A DNA stretch of 64,000 bases from Micromonospora sp. WMMA1947 (GCF_027497355.1 NZ_CP114909.1:3553001-3617000); one strand, 5' to 3'; shown: positions 17,139 through 26,018, counted from the stretch's first letter. A program made the numbers and translations. Notes: a model not told the origin generated them from the letters alone.

Positions 17139-18550
17139 CGTACCAGGACACCCGCGCCGCCGGCCGCCGTACCGGGCATCCCGCCCCGTACGGCGGCCGT
17201 CCGGCTGCCCCCGTACCCCCGGGTCGTCCGCGCCGCGGACCCGGCGGCCGGCGTGCGCTCGCGGTGGCCTTCTGGCTGGGCCTGGTCGCCGCGGTCCTGC
17301 CGTGGTGGCTGGACACCCCGGCCGGGTCGCTCGCCGACACCGCCGACCTGCTCACCGCCGGCGGCCGGATCACCGGCCTGATCGCCGGCTACCTGCTGCT
17401 GGTGCAGGTGCTGATGATGAGCCGGCTCGGCGTGCTGGAACGCGCGCTCGGCGGCGAGCGGATCTCCCGCCTGCACCGCGATCTCGGCGCGACGCTGCTG
17501 GTGGCGGTGCTCACGCACATGTCGCTGCTGGTGGTCGGCTACAGCCGGCAGGAACGCAAGACGGTGCTCGGCGAGGTCGGCGCGCTGCTGACCGACTACG
17601 AGGACATGGTCACCGCGTTCGTCGCGGCGGGCATCCTGGTCACCGTCGCGTTCACCGCGGTACGCGCCGTGCGGCGCCGACTGCCGTACGAGCTGTGGCA
17701 CCTGCTGCACGCGGCCAGCTACCTCACGCTGCTGCTCGGGTACGCGCACCAGTTCAGCAACGGCGCGCAGCTCTACGAGCCCGGCCCGGTGCGTACCGGC
17801 TGGATCGCCGCGTACCTGCTGGTGGTGGCCGCGCTGGTGTGGGGCCGGATGCTCGCCCCGCTGGTGTTCAACCTGCGGCACCGGCTGCGCGTCGCCGACG
17901 TGGTCGCGGAGAGCCCGGACACCGTGTCGGTCTACCTGACCGGGCAGCGGCTCAACCAGATCGACCTGCTCGGCGGGCAGTTCTTCCGCTGGCGCTTCCT
18001 CAACCCCGGCTGCTGGTGGCAGTCGCACCCGTTCTCCGTCTCCGCCGCCGCGAACGACCGCTGGCTGCGGATCACCGTCAAGGTCGTCGGCGGGTACACC
18101 GCCGAGCTGCGCGACCTCACGCCCGGCACCCGGGTCTGGGCGCAGGGACCCTCCGGTACGTTCACCGCCGCGCACCGCACCCGGGAACGGGCGCTGCTCA
18201 TCGCCGGGGGCAGCGGCATCGCGCCGTTGCGGGCGATGCTGGAGGAACTGCCGCCGGGCGCGGCCCTGATCTACCGGGCGCGTACCCCGGCCGACGTGCT
18301 GCTGCACCAGGAGCTGGACTGGCTCGCGCAGGCCCGGCACACCTCCGTCTGGTACGTCGTCGGCCGCCGCGACGACCCCGGCCCCCGCCAGGTGATGAAC
18401 CCCGAGGGGCTGCGCCGCCTGGTGCCCGATCTGACCCGCCGCGACGTCTACCTGTGCGGCCCCGGCGGCCTGGTCGACGAGGCGGTCGCCGCGCTGCGGG
18501 CGGCGGGCGTGCCCCGCCGCCAGATCCACCTGACCGCGTTCGAGCTGTAG
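17135..18550 (+). CDS. Ferric-reductase-like flavocytochrome (FAD/NAD(P)H domain plus membrane domain)
   Basis: A 471-residue protein with a Pro/Arg-rich N-tail, about six membrane segments (residues 40-260) and a C-terminal FNR-type domain. Histidines in LHRDLGATLLVAVLTHMSLL and WHLLHAASYLTLLLGYAHQF fit paired heme ligands of ferric reductase-like proteins. FAD site SHPFSVSAA (about 297), NAD(P)H loops GGSGIAPL (about 357) and YLCGPGG (about 438). It should move electrons from cytoplasmic NAD(P)H through heme to an outer-face acceptor, most simply the FMN-binding protein encoded next. GTG 17135 lies in a GTGA overlap with DUF1501. Confidence 0.88.
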   Translation: MTYQDTRAAGRRTGHPAPYGGRPAAPVPPGRPRRGPGGRRALAVAFWLGLVAAVLPWWLDTPAGSLADTADLLTAGGRITGLIAGYLLLVQVLMMSRLGVLERALGGERISRLHRDLGATLLVAVLTHMSLLVVGYSRQERKTVLGEVGALLTDYEDMVTAFVAAGILVTVAFTAVRAVRRRLPYELWHLLHAASYLTLLLGYAHQFSNGAQLYEPGPVRTGWIAAYLLVVAALVWGRMLAPLVFNLRHRLRVADVVAESPDTVSVYLTGQRLNQIDLLGGQFFRWRFLNPGCWWQSHPFSVSAAANDRWLRITVKVVGGYTAELRDLTPGTRVWAQGPSGTFTAAHRTRERALLIAGGSGIAPLRAMLEELPPGAALIYRARTPADVLLHQELDWLAQARHTSVWYVVGRRDDPGPRQVMNPEGLRRLVPDLTRRDVYLCGPGGLVDEAVAALRAAGVPRRQIHLTAFEL

Positions 18551-18564
18551 GAGAGGCACCGCCC

Positions 18565-19167
18565 ATGCGTCGCGCGCTGTTCGCGATCACCGGCCTGGCC
18601 GCCGGCACCACCGCACTGGTGGTGCTCAAGGGTGCGCCGGGCACCGGGCAGGCCACGCCGGACGTACCGGCCGCGCTGGCACCGGTCGCACCCGGTGGGT
18701 CGGCCGCGCCCGAGCCGCCGTCGCCCACCGGCTCCGCGCCCGGCGACGTCACCCCGTCGCCGCGCGCCTCGTCGAAGCCTGCTCCGAAGCCGTCCGCCGA
18801 CCGCAGCGCGGCCAGCCGGGGCGGCACCCGCACCAGCACCAGCACCGCACCCGCCGCGCCCCGGACCACCACCAGCGCGCCGAAGGCCACCACCCGCACG
18901 GTGACCGGGTCGTCGGTCACCTACGAGTACGGCTCGCTCCAGGTTCGGATCACGCTCAGCGGCAGCCGGATCGTCGACGCCACCGCGATCGGACTGCCGC
19001 TGGGCGGGCAGTCCGGGCAGCGCAGCGACGACGTGCAGGCCCGCTACAGCGGTACCTCCGGCGAGGTGGTGGCCCGGCAGAGCGCGAACCTGAGCACCGT
19101 GTCCGGGGCCACCTACACCAGCACCGCGTACAAGCAGTCGTTGCAGGCCGCGCTGGACAAGGCGTGA
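18565..19167 (+). CDS. Exported FMN-binding domain protein (likely ApbE substrate)
   Basis: A 200-residue protein with an N-terminal hydrophobic signal or anchor (residues 3-22), a Ser/Thr/Pro/Ala-rich linker (about 30-112) suited to crossing the cell wall, and an FMN_bind domain (about 113-200). The flavinylation motif SGATYTS is at about 180-186; by analogy with NqrC/RnfG the second Thr (about 185) would receive FMN by a phosphoester bond. RBS GTAGGAGAGG precedes ATG 18565. The gene for the modifying enzyme ApbE overlaps its stop. Confidence 0.88.
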   Translation: MRRALFAITGLAAGTTALVVLKGAPGTGQATPDVPAALAPVAPGGSAAPEPPSPTGSAPGDVTPSPRASSKPAPKPSADRSAASRGGTRTSTSTAPAAPRTTTSAPKATTRTVTGSSVTYEYGSLQVRITLSGSRIVDATAIGLPLGGQSGQRSDDVQARYSGTSGEVVARQSANLSTVSGATYTSTAYKQSLQAALDKA

Positions 19168-19973
19168 CAGTGCCGGCTCGTGCCGGCGTCGCCGTCGGTC
19201 CCGGTCCGTCCGCCCGGCGCGGCCTGCGCCGGGTCGAACACGTCATGGGTACGGCGATCAGCCTCGACCTCGCCGACGACATGCCGGGGGAGGCCCTGCA
19301 CGAGCTGGCGGAGGACACGTTCGGCTGGCTGCGCGAGGTGGACGCGCGGTTCAGCACGTACCGCGACGACAGCGAGGTGTGCCGGCTGGACCGGGGCGAG
19401 CTGCGGGCCGCCGACGCCTCCGCCGACCTGCGGGCCGTGCTGGCGGCCTGCGCCGACCTGTGGACCGCCACCGACGGCTTCTTCGACGCGTACGCGACCG
19501 GGCGGCTCGACCCGTCCGGCTACGTGAAGGGCTGGGCGGCACAGGTCGCCTCGGACCGGCTGGTGGCCGCGGGCGCGCCGAACCACTGCGTGAACGCGGG
19601 CGGCGACGTGCGGGTACGCGGCCACGACGCGACCGGTGAGCCGTGGCGGATCGGGGTTCGTCATCCGTGGGACGCGGCGGCGACCTGTCTGGTGCTGACC
19701 GGCACCGACATGGCGGTCGCCACCTCGGGCGTGTACGAGCGCGGCCACCACGTGGTCGACCCGCGCCGGGGCGTACCGGCGACCGGCTTGCGCTCGGTGA
19801 CGGTGGTAGGCCCCGATCTGGGGGTGGCCGACGCGTACGCGACAGCCGCGGTGGCGATGGGCGCACCCGGCCTGGCCTGGCTGGACCGCCTACCGTCCCC
19901 GTGGCAGCACGCCGTGGTCACGGACGAGGCCCACCAACACCACTCCCGAACCCTCCCCACCCTCCCCGCCTGA
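19164..19973 (+). CDS. apbE: FAD:protein FMN transferase (ApbE)
   Basis: A 269-residue enzyme that moves FMN from FAD to a Thr of an FMN_bind domain. Family motifs are intact: EHVMGTAISLDL, the DPSGYVKGWA loop, NAGGDVRV, ATSGVYERGHHVVDPRRG and the metal-binding DAYATAAVAMG. No lipobox or clear signal peptide is seen in the first 25 residues, so modification may occur in the cytoplasm or export may be unconventional. GTG 19164 overlaps the FMN-binding protein gene, placing enzyme and substrate in one transcript. Confidence 0.92.
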   Translation: MTVPARAGVAVGPGPSARRGLRRVEHVMGTAISLDLADDMPGEALHELAEDTFGWLREVDARFSTYRDDSEVCRLDRGELRAADASADLRAVLAACADLWTATDGFFDAYATGRLDPSGYVKGWAAQVASDRLVAAGAPNHCVNAGGDVRVRGHDATGEPWRIGVRHPWDAAATCLVLTGTDMAVATSGVYERGHHVVDPRRGVPATGLRSVTVVGPDLGVADAYATAAVAMGAPGLAWLDRLPSPWQHAVVTDEAHQHHSRTLPTLPA

Positions 19974-20014
19974 TCCCGCCCCTCCTGCCCTCTGCCCCCG
20001 CCCCGCTTTGCCCC

Positions 20015-20076
20015 GTCGATCATGAGGTTGGCGGCACCGCTGCCCGGCGTGTCGCACCGCCAACTTCATGATCGAC
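20015..20076. repeat. GATCATGAGGTTGGCGG palindrome, copy 1
   Basis: Left arm GTCGATCATGAGGTTGGCGG (20015-20034) pairs with the right arm at 20057-20076 at 19 of 20 positions, with a 22-nt loop. A second copy lies at 51774-51828. It sits 41 bp after the apbE stop and could terminate the operon. Confidence 0.8.
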
Positions 20077-20136
20077 CACGCGTCGGCCCGGCGCGGTGGG
20101 CTGTGGGGAGCGAGGCGGGGAGGGACGCAGGCGGGG

Positions 20137-20298
20137 TCAGCGGAGGGGGCGGTGGAGGATGGCGGGGCGGGAGCCCGTCGGGCGAGGACGGCCGGGGCGG
20201 ACGCCCAGGGGGCGGGTGAAGGCCCACGGGTGCAGGCGGCGTCGGGGCCGCGCCGGCTCGGTACCGCCGGTGTGGCGGGCAGCGTCGTCCCTGGACAT
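20137..20298 (-). CDS. Possible small basic protein, unknown
   Basis: A 53-residue Arg/Pro-rich frame starting ATG 20298 (MSRDDAARHTGGTEPARP...) with a weak GGGGG upstream, downstream of the prim-pol gene on the same strand. No domain is recognised. High GC makes such frames common, so it may not be a gene; the remaining bases 20077-20136 and 20299-20465 show nothing else. Confidence 0.3.
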   Translation of the reverse strand: MSRDDAARHTGGTEPARPRRRLHPWAFTRPLGVRPGRPRPTGSRPAILHRPLR

Positions 20299-20465
20299 GG
20301 TCAAACCCCCGCTCTGGCGCGCACGCGCCCTCGCCAGGAACAACGAGCCCGGTGCCGGGGAGGTCGCTGCCGGCCACCCGTCCGGGTCACCGGACCCGTC
20401 GTGACCAGGGAGAACGCTCGGCGTCGGCGTACGCGTTGCGGCAGCACCGGCCGGGTGCCGGGAGG

Positions 20466-21137
20466 TCAGCGCCCGCGGCGGGGCAGCGGGAGATGACCGG
20501 GGAACAGGTCGGCGCCGAGCGTCACCCCGGCCGCGCGTAACGCGGCGATCAGCGCGTTCTGCACCAGGTACGAGTCGGGCAGCTGCCAGCGGGCCTGCTC
20601 CGGGGCGACCGCCCAGCGCACCGTCCCCTCGGGCAGCCGGGTCGGCGGGGCCGGGATCCACGAGCCGGGTCCGTGGCGGACCACGTGGAAGCAGTGCTCC
20701 AGCTCGGGCCGCAGCGGGTCGCCGGGGCGTACCAGGAACATCCAGCGCCCGGTCGGGGTGACGAGCGCCGGTCCGCGTACGCCGAACCCGGCGGGATGGG
20801 TGGCGACCGCGTCCAGGACCTGCCGGCCCAGGTGGGCGGCGACCTCCAGGACGTCGAACGCGCGCCCGGTGGGCAGCAGGATGCCGTGCGGGCGGCTGCG
20901 CCACCAGGTGGCCACCCGGGCCGGGTCGTCGCTGGCGGCGTGCTCCCAGTCCTCGAGGGCCGGGTGGCAGCCCACCGTGGGACAGCCGGCCCGGCCGCAC
21001 ACGAAGCGGCTGTTGGCGAGGCAGGCGCCGGGGGTGACCGGCCAGCCGTGCAGCGCGTACCGCACCGCGACCCGGCGCAGCCGGACCCGTTCCAGCGGTG
21101 ACAGGTGAGCGACGCGCGGTCGGACGTTCCTCCACAT
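20466..21137 (-). CDS. Bifunctional DNA primase/polymerase (prim-pol)-like protein
   Basis: A 223-residue protein resembling the N-terminal prim-pol domain found in actinobacterial singletons: ALHGWPVTPG at the start, the cysteine cluster CGRAGCPTVGCHPALEDW, then RVATWWRSRPHGILLPTG and a C-terminal strand-rich half. The catalytic acidic residues of active prim-pol (DxD or hhhDhD) are not clearly visible; FDVLEV is the nearest candidate, so it may be catalytically degenerate. RBS AGAGGGGAC precedes ATG 21137. No phage genes surround it. Divergent from the XRE gene. Confidence 0.65.
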   Translation of the reverse strand: MWRNVRPRVAHLSPLERVRLRRVAVRYALHGWPVTPGACLANSRFVCGRAGCPTVGCHPALEDWEHAASDDPARVATWWRSRPHGILLPTGRAFDVLEVAAHLGRQVLDAVATHPAGFGVRGPALVTPTGRWMFLVRPGDPLRPELEHCFHVVRHGPGSWIPAPPTRLPEGTVRWAVAPEQARWQLPDSYLVQNALIAALRAAGVTLGADLFPGHLPLPRRGR

Positions 21138-21161
21138 GTCAGTCGTCCCCTCTGGTCCCAC

Positions 21162-21195
21162 CGAACCGTCCACAAGCCCGAACCGTCCACAAGCC
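21162..21195. repeat. Exact tandem 17-bp repeat in divergent control region
   Basis: CGAACCGTCCACAAGCC occurs twice head to tail (21162-21178, 21179-21195), 25 bp upstream of the prim-pol start and about 180 bp upstream of the XRE start. A direct repeat of this spacing could be an operator for the XRE regulator. Inference. Confidence 0.7.
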
Positions 21196-21371
21196 ACACG
21201 TCGAAAGCCGTCACTGCCGTAACCCACGCTCGTTGAGGTGACTAACGGTCGGTGCAACTTGCACGAAAACTACGAGAACTGGCTGGTCGGTGGACGCACA
21301 ACCTGTGCGATCGGCGCGAGTCTGAGGGACGTGGGGGGACCGGCCGGCGCCGTGAGGGGGAGGGAGCAGGG

Positions 21372-22601
21372 ATGGACGAACTACCCATAGGCCGGCGGGT
21401 GGCGTACTGGCGGAGTCGCCGCAAGATGTCCCAGCAGGTCTTCGCCGACCGGCTCGGCAAGTCCAAGAGCTGGGTGGACAAGGTGGAGCGCGGCGTCCGC
21501 CGGCTGGACAAGTTCTCCGTTCTCTACGAGATCGCCGACATCCTCCAGATCGACGTGCAGCTGCTGCACGGCAAGGACCCGGAACGGCGCACCGACGCGC
21601 TCAACTGCATCGACCAGGTCGAGGTGGAGGAGATCCGCACCGCCCTGGAACGGTACGACTCCATGAGCGCCTACTTCGACGCGGCGCCCTACCCCCCGCC
21701 GCTGGCCGACATGCGCAAGGCCGTGAACCACGCCTGGCTCACCTACCAGTACGGCCGGTACGGCATGCTGACCCGCGCGCTGCCCAAGCTGCTGCGCGAC
21801 GCCCAGGCGGCGGACGCCGGCTACGCCGCCGACGAACAGGTACGCGAGGCCGCCCACCTGCTCGGGCAGGTCTACCAGATCGCCTCCTCGGTGCTGCGCA
21901 AGCTCGGCGAGTGCGACCTCGCCTGGCTGGCCGCCGACCGGTCGATGGCGGTGGCCCAGCGCGCCGACGACCCGCTGCTGGCCGGCATCGCCACCACGCG
22001 CGTCTGCAACGCGCTCGTCGCGATGGGCCGCCCCCGCCCGGCGCTGGAACTCAACGTCCGCATCGCGGGCCGGCTCGCACCGGGCGGCGACAACGACGTC
22101 CGCCCGGAACGGCTCTCCGTGTACGGCATGCTGCTGCTCCAGGGCGCGATGGCCGCTGCCCGGATCGGCGACTCGGCGACGGTGGACGACCTGCTCGCCG
22201 GCGCCGGTGAGGCGGCCACCATGCTCGGCGGCGACCACAACCACTACTGGACCTCCTTTGGCCCGACCAACCTGGAGCTGCACCGCGCGGCGGCGGCGGT
22301 CGAGCTGGGCGACGGCGGCCGGGCGGTGGAGACCCACATGCGGCTGTCCGAGCCCGCGTTCAACGCGTTGCTGCCGGAGCGGCGCGCGCACCACCTGCTC
22401 GACCTGGCCCGGGGCTACTCCCAGATCGGTGACGTCGCCAACGCCGGGGACATGCTGCTGCGCGGTGACCGGCTCGCGCCGTCGGAGATCCGGTGCCGGC
22501 CGATAGCCCACGAATTGATGTCCGAGATTCTCCGTCGCACACGTGGTGCGCCGCCTCCGCCGATCGCGGAGTTGGCTGAGCACATGGGAGTCGGAGTATG
22601 A
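21372..22601 (+). CDS. XRE-family regulator with C-terminal TPR-like helical domain
   Basis: A 409-residue protein with an N-terminal HTH_31-type domain (residues about 8-62; SQQVFADRLGKSKSWVDKVERG) and a long helical TPR-like region with AALEDGD-like repeats. ATG 21372 is chosen because GGGGGAGGGAG lies just upstream; the frame is open to 21252 but that part looks non-coding. Its last bases overlap ATG 22598 of the flavoprotein gene (ATGA). XRE/flavoprotein pairs of this kind recur in Streptomyces and relatives; the XRE may sense or control the flavoprotein. Confidence 0.85.
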   Translation: MDELPIGRRVAYWRSRRKMSQQVFADRLGKSKSWVDKVERGVRRLDKFSVLYEIADILQIDVQLLHGKDPERRTDALNCIDQVEVEEIRTALERYDSMSAYFDAAPYPPPLADMRKAVNHAWLTYQYGRYGMLTRALPKLLRDAQAADAGYAADEQVREAAHLLGQVYQIASSVLRKLGECDLAWLAADRSMAVAQRADDPLLAGIATTRVCNALVAMGRPRPALELNVRIAGRLAPGGDNDVRPERLSVYGMLLLQGAMAAARIGDSATVDDLLAGAGEAATMLGGDHNHYWTSFGPTNLELHRAAAAVELGDGGRAVETHMRLSEPAFNALLPERRAHHLLDLARGYSQIGDVANAGDMLLRGDRLAPSEIRCRPIAHELMSEILRRTRGAPPPPIAELAEHMGVGV

Positions 22602-23179
22602 GCGGTCCGGAGACCGCAAACGGGCACCGGCGGGTGCTCTACGTCATCGCCTGCGGTTCGCCGCTGGCCCGTCACGTCGGCCGGCTGGTCGACCTCGCCC
22701 AGCGGGACGGCTGGACGGTCTGCGTGGTCACCACGCCGGACGGCGCGAAGTTCGTCGACCGGACGGAGCTGGCCCGGCAGACCGGCCATCCGGTCCGTAC
22801 GCACTACAAGAACCCGGGCGACCCGGACGTGCTACCCCCGGCGGACGCCATGCTGGTGTGCCCGGCCACCGTCAACACGATCAACAAGTGGGCGGTGGGC
22901 ATCACCGACACCCTGGCGCTCGGCCTGCTGGTCGAGGCGCAGGGCATGGGGGTGCCGATCGCGGCCGTCCCGTACACGAACGAGGCGATGGCCGCGCACC
23001 CGGCGTTCCGGGCCAGTATCGACCGGCTGGCGCAGTGGGGCGTCCGGGTGGTGTTCGGCGACCACGTCGTACGCCTGCATCCGCCCGGCACGGGGGACCG
23101 GCGCGCGGACGCCTTCCCCTGGGACGCCGGCCTGGCCGCCCTGCGCGGCGCGGACCGGCCGGTCGCCCCGGTCGGCTGA
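22598..23179 (+). CDS. Flavoprotein of the HFCD/Dfp superfamily
   Basis: A 193-residue protein with the homo-oligomeric flavin-containing Cys decarboxylase fold: N-terminal VLYVIACGSPLARHVG, the FMN-binding AMLVCPATVNTINKWAVGITDTLALGL and the PMNP-like substrate region replaced by PIAAVPYTNEAMAAHP. Relatives decarboxylate peptide or phosphopantothenoyl cysteines, but the conserved catalytic His is uncertain here. Translationally coupled to the XRE regulator. Confidence 0.82.
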   Translation: MSGPETANGHRRVLYVIACGSPLARHVGRLVDLAQRDGWTVCVVTTPDGAKFVDRTELARQTGHPVRTHYKNPGDPDVLPPADAMLVCPATVNTINKWAVGITDTLALGLLVEAQGMGVPIAAVPYTNEAMAAHPAFRASIDRLAQWGVRVVFGDHVVRLHPPGTGDRRADAFPWDAGLAALRGADRPVAPVG

Positions 23180-23273
23180 GAGTCGCGACGGGTACGGCCC
23201 TCGGCAGATGCCGGGGGCCGCGCCCGGCGGCGCTCGGCGTGTATCGGCGCGGACGCCGGTAAGCTGGCCGCCC

Positions 23274-24131
23274 GTGAGTACAACCGTCGCCGACGTGGTG
23301 GCCGCGCTGGACCGCCGTTATCCGCCCGCCTGGGCCGAGGAGTGGGACCGGGTCGGCCTGGTGCTGGGCGAGCCCGACCACCCGGTACGCCGTGTCGCCT
23401 GCGTGGTGGACGTGGTTCCGGAGACCGTGGACGAGGCGCTCGACGCCGGCGCGGACATGATCGTCGCGCACCACCCGCTGCTGCTGCGCGGCGTCTCCTC
23501 GGTGGCCGCCACCACGTACAAGGGCCGGATCGTGCACCGGCTGATCAAGGCGGACGTCGCGCTGCACGTGGCGCACACCAACGCCGACGTGGCCGATCCC
23601 GGCGTGTCCGACGCGCTCGCCGCCCGGTTCGGGCTGACCGGGTTGCGCCCGCTGCACCCGCCCCGCCCCGGCTCGCCCGCTGCCGGGCCCGGCCGGGGCA
23701 TCGGCCGCATCGGCGAGCTGCCCACCCCGATGACGCTCGCCGAGCTGACCCGGCTGGCCGCCGCCGTGCTCCCGGTCACCGCCTGGGGAGTTCGCGCCGC
23801 CGGGGATCCCGGGCGTATGGTTCGTACCCTCGCCGTCAGCGGCGGCTCGGGGGACGGCTTCCTCGCCGAGGCGACCGCGGCCGGGGTGGACGCGTTCCTC
23901 ACCGCGGACCTGCGCCACCACCCGGCCGGGGAACACCTCGCCGCCGGCGGCCCGGCGCTGCTGGACGCCGCCCACTGGGCGACGGAGCGACCCTGGCTGG
24001 ACGACCTGGCCGCCTACCTGGCCGCCGAGCTGGACGTCGAGACCGTGGTGTCCGACCTGGACACCGACCCGTGGACCGTGCACGCCGCCGCGCCCCGGCC
24101 GGACGACAAGGAGCCCCGACGTGAAGGCTGA
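23274..24131 (+). CDS. Nif3-like dinuclear metal-centre protein
   Basis: A 285-residue NIF3 family protein with likely metal ligands in IVAHHPLLLRG, HVAHTNADV (H..D) and the C-terminal TADLRHHPAGEH and DAAHWATE segments. NIF3 proteins bind two metals; some bind GTP or have cyclohydrolase-like annotation, but function is unsettled. GTG 23274 gives the family N-terminus (VADVVAALDRRYPPAWAEEWDRVGL). The stop overlaps the zinc-ribbon gene by 11 bp, an arrangement kept in mycobacteria (Rv2230c-Rv2229c, from memory). Confidence 0.9.
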   Translation: MSTTVADVVAALDRRYPPAWAEEWDRVGLVLGEPDHPVRRVACVVDVVPETVDEALDAGADMIVAHHPLLLRGVSSVAATTYKGRIVHRLIKADVALHVAHTNADVADPGVSDALAARFGLTGLRPLHPPRPGSPAAGPGRGIGRIGELPTPMTLAELTRLAAAVLPVTAWGVRAAGDPGRMVRTLAVSGGSGDGFLAEATAAGVDAFLTADLRHHPAGEHLAAGGPALLDAAHWATERPWLDDLAAYLAAELDVETVVSDLDTDPWTVHAAAPRPDDKEPRREG

Positions 24132-24858
24132 CCCGAAGGTGCAGCGCCGCCTGCTCGACCTCCAGGCGATCGACACCGCGCTGGCCCAGCTCGCGCACCG
24201 CCGCCGCACCCTGCCGGAACGCGCCGAGCTGGAGGCGCTGGCGCGTGAGCTGTCCGCGCTGGAGGACGAGCGGGTCCGCGCCCAGGTGGCGGTCGACGAC
24301 CTGGACCGGGACATCGCCCGGATCGAGAAGGACGTCGACCAGGTGCGGGCGCGCAAGAGCAAGGACGAGGCCCGGTTGACCTCGGGCAGCGGCCCGGCCC
24401 GCGAGCTGGAGGCGATCCAGCACGAGCTGGTCTCGCTGAACCGCCGGCAGAGCGACCTGGAGGACGCCGAGCTGGAGTTGATGGAGCAGCGGGAGACCGC
24501 GCAGGGTGTGCTCGACGGCGTCGAGAGCCGGATCGCCGAGGCCCGCGAGCGCCGCGCCGCGACCGAGCAGCGCCGCGACGAGACCCTCGCCGAGATCGCC
24601 AAGGAGGAGGAGTTCAAGCGGACCGCCCGCCAGCCGCTCGCCGGTGACCTCCCGGCGGACCTGATCAGCCTCTACGACAAGATCCGCGAGGACACCGGCA
24701 TGGGCGCCGCGCTGCTCACCGGTGGCCGCTGCGGCGGCTGCCGACTGGAGATGTCCGGTGCCGACTTGGCCCGAATCCGCAAGGCCGACCCGGACGACGT
24801 GGTCCGCTGCGAGGAGTGCCGGCGGATCATGGTCCGGACCAACGAGTCGGGGCTGTAG
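24121..24858 (+). CDS. Coiled-coil C4 zinc-ribbon protein
   Basis: A 245-residue protein, almost entirely a charged coiled coil (residues about 10-185), ending in a zinc ribbon with ligands CGGC (about 204) and CEEC (about 230). It is highly conserved between Nif3 and RNase H/phosphatase genes in actinobacteria. A nucleic-acid or protein-binding role is plausible; none is proven that I can name. Confidence 0.88.
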   Translation: MKADPKVQRRLLDLQAIDTALAQLAHRRRTLPERAELEALARELSALEDERVRAQVAVDDLDRDIARIEKDVDQVRARKSKDEARLTSGSGPARELEAIQHELVSLNRRQSDLEDAELELMEQRETAQGVLDGVESRIAEARERRAATEQRRDETLAEIAKEEEFKRTARQPLAGDLPADLISLYDKIREDTGMGAALLTGGRCGGCRLEMSGADLARIRKADPDDVVRCEECRRIMVRTNESGL

Positions 24859-24863
24859 CCGTC

Positions 24864-26018
24864 GTGGCGGTGCGCGCGGTGGTGATCGAGGCCGACGGCG
24901 GCTCCCGGGGCAACCCCGGGCCGGCCGGCTACGGCGCTGTGGTCCGGGACCCGGAGACCGGTGAGGTGCTGGCCGAGCGGTCCGAGTCGATCGGTACTGC
25001 CACGAACAACGTGGCCGAGTACCGGGGCCTGATCGCCGGGCTGGAGGCCGCCGCCGAGCTGGGCGCGGCCGAGGTCGAGGCGCGGATGGACTCCAAGCTG
25101 GTGGTCGAGCAGATGTGCGGCCGCTGGCAGATCAAGCACCCCGGGCTGCGTCCGCTCGCCGCCCAGGCGGCCGGGCTGGTCAGCCGCTTCACCGCCGTAC
25201 GGTTCACCTGGGTGCCCCGGGAGCGCAACCGGCACGCCGACGCCCTCGCCAACGCGGCCATGGACGCCGCCGCCTCGGGCGCGGCACCGGCGGCCACCCC
25301 CGTGAAGGCCGAGGCGCGGGAGGCGGCGGTCGTGCGCGCCACCGGCACCGACCCGGCCACCACGCCCGCCTCCTGGGAGCCGCGCCCCACCGAGGAGGCC
25401 ACCCGGCTGATCCTGGTGCGGCACGGCGAGACCGAGCGCACCGTGCAGAAGCGCTACTCCGGCCGGGGCGACGTGCCGCTCACCGAGCGCGGCCGGGCCC
25501 AGGCCCGGGCCACCGCCGCCCGGGTGGCCGCGCTGGCGCCATCCGTCGCCGCGGTGGTCAGTTCCCCGCTGTCGAGGTGTACGGCCACCGCCGAGGCGGT
25601 CGCCGCACAGGTCGGAAACCCACCGGTACGCACCGACGACGACCTGATCGAGTGCGACTTCGGGGTCTGGGAGGGGCACACGTTCGCCGAGGTACGCGAG
25701 GGCTGGGCGGCCGAACTGGACGCCTGGCTCGCCTCCACGAGGGTCGCGCCGCCGAAGGGCGAGTCGTTCGTGACAGTCGCCGAGCGGACCGGGCGGGCGG
25801 TCGACCGGCTGCGGTCGGCGTACCCGGGGGAGACGGTCGTGGTGGTCTCCCACGTCTCGCCGATCAAGCTGGTGCTGCGCGACGCGCTCGCCGCCGGCGA
25901 CGCGTTCCTGCACCGGCTCTACCTGGACACGGCGGGTATCTCGGTGCTGGACCTGTACCCGGACGGCGGCGTCGCGGTCCGCTCGGTCAACGACACCTCC
26001 CACCTCACGGACGTCTGA
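24864..26018 (+). CDS. Bifunctional RNase HI / histidine phosphatase
   Basis: A 384-residue fusion. Residues 1-135 are an RNase HI with the D-E-D-D active site: EADGGSRGNPG (D11), NNVAEYRG (E about 54), MDSKLVVEQ and NRHADALANAAM. An A/T/P-rich linker leads to a phosphoglycerate-mutase-type domain (about 180-380) with RHGET, SSPLSRC, ECDFGVWEG and SHVSPIK. The first removes RNA from RNA/DNA hybrids. In mycobacteria the second domain of the orthologue (Rv2228c) has acid or alpha-ribazole phosphatase activity linked to cobalamin. GTG 24864 starts five bases after the zinc-ribbon stop. Confidence 0.93.
   Translation: MAVRAVVIEADGGSRGNPGPAGYGAVVRDPETGEVLAERSESIGTATNNVAEYRGLIAGLEAAAELGAAEVEARMDSKLVVEQMCGRWQIKHPGLRPLAAQAAGLVSRFTAVRFTWVPRERNRHADALANAAMDAAASGAAPAATPVKAEAREAAVVRATGTDPATTPASWEPRPTEEATRLILVRHGETERTVQKRYSGRGDVPLTERGRAQARATAARVAALAPSVAAVVSSPLSRCTATAEAVAAQVGNPPVRTDDDLIECDFGVWEGHTFAEVREGWAAELDAWLASTRVAPPKGESFVTVAERTGRAVDRLRSAYPGETVVVVSHVSPIKLVLRDALAAGDAFLHRLYLDTAGISVLDLYPDGGVAVRSVNDTSHLTDV

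Noticed and set aside
20077..20465. Several overlapping frames of about 100 codons on both strands.
   Set aside because: Composition is Arg/Gly/Pro-dominated without RBS or domain; only the 53-codon frame at 20137-20298 is kept, at low confidence.
20466..21137. Remnant prophage or plasmid replication module.
   Set aside because: No integrase, capsid, terminase or attachment repeats are nearby; surrounding genes are chromosomal.
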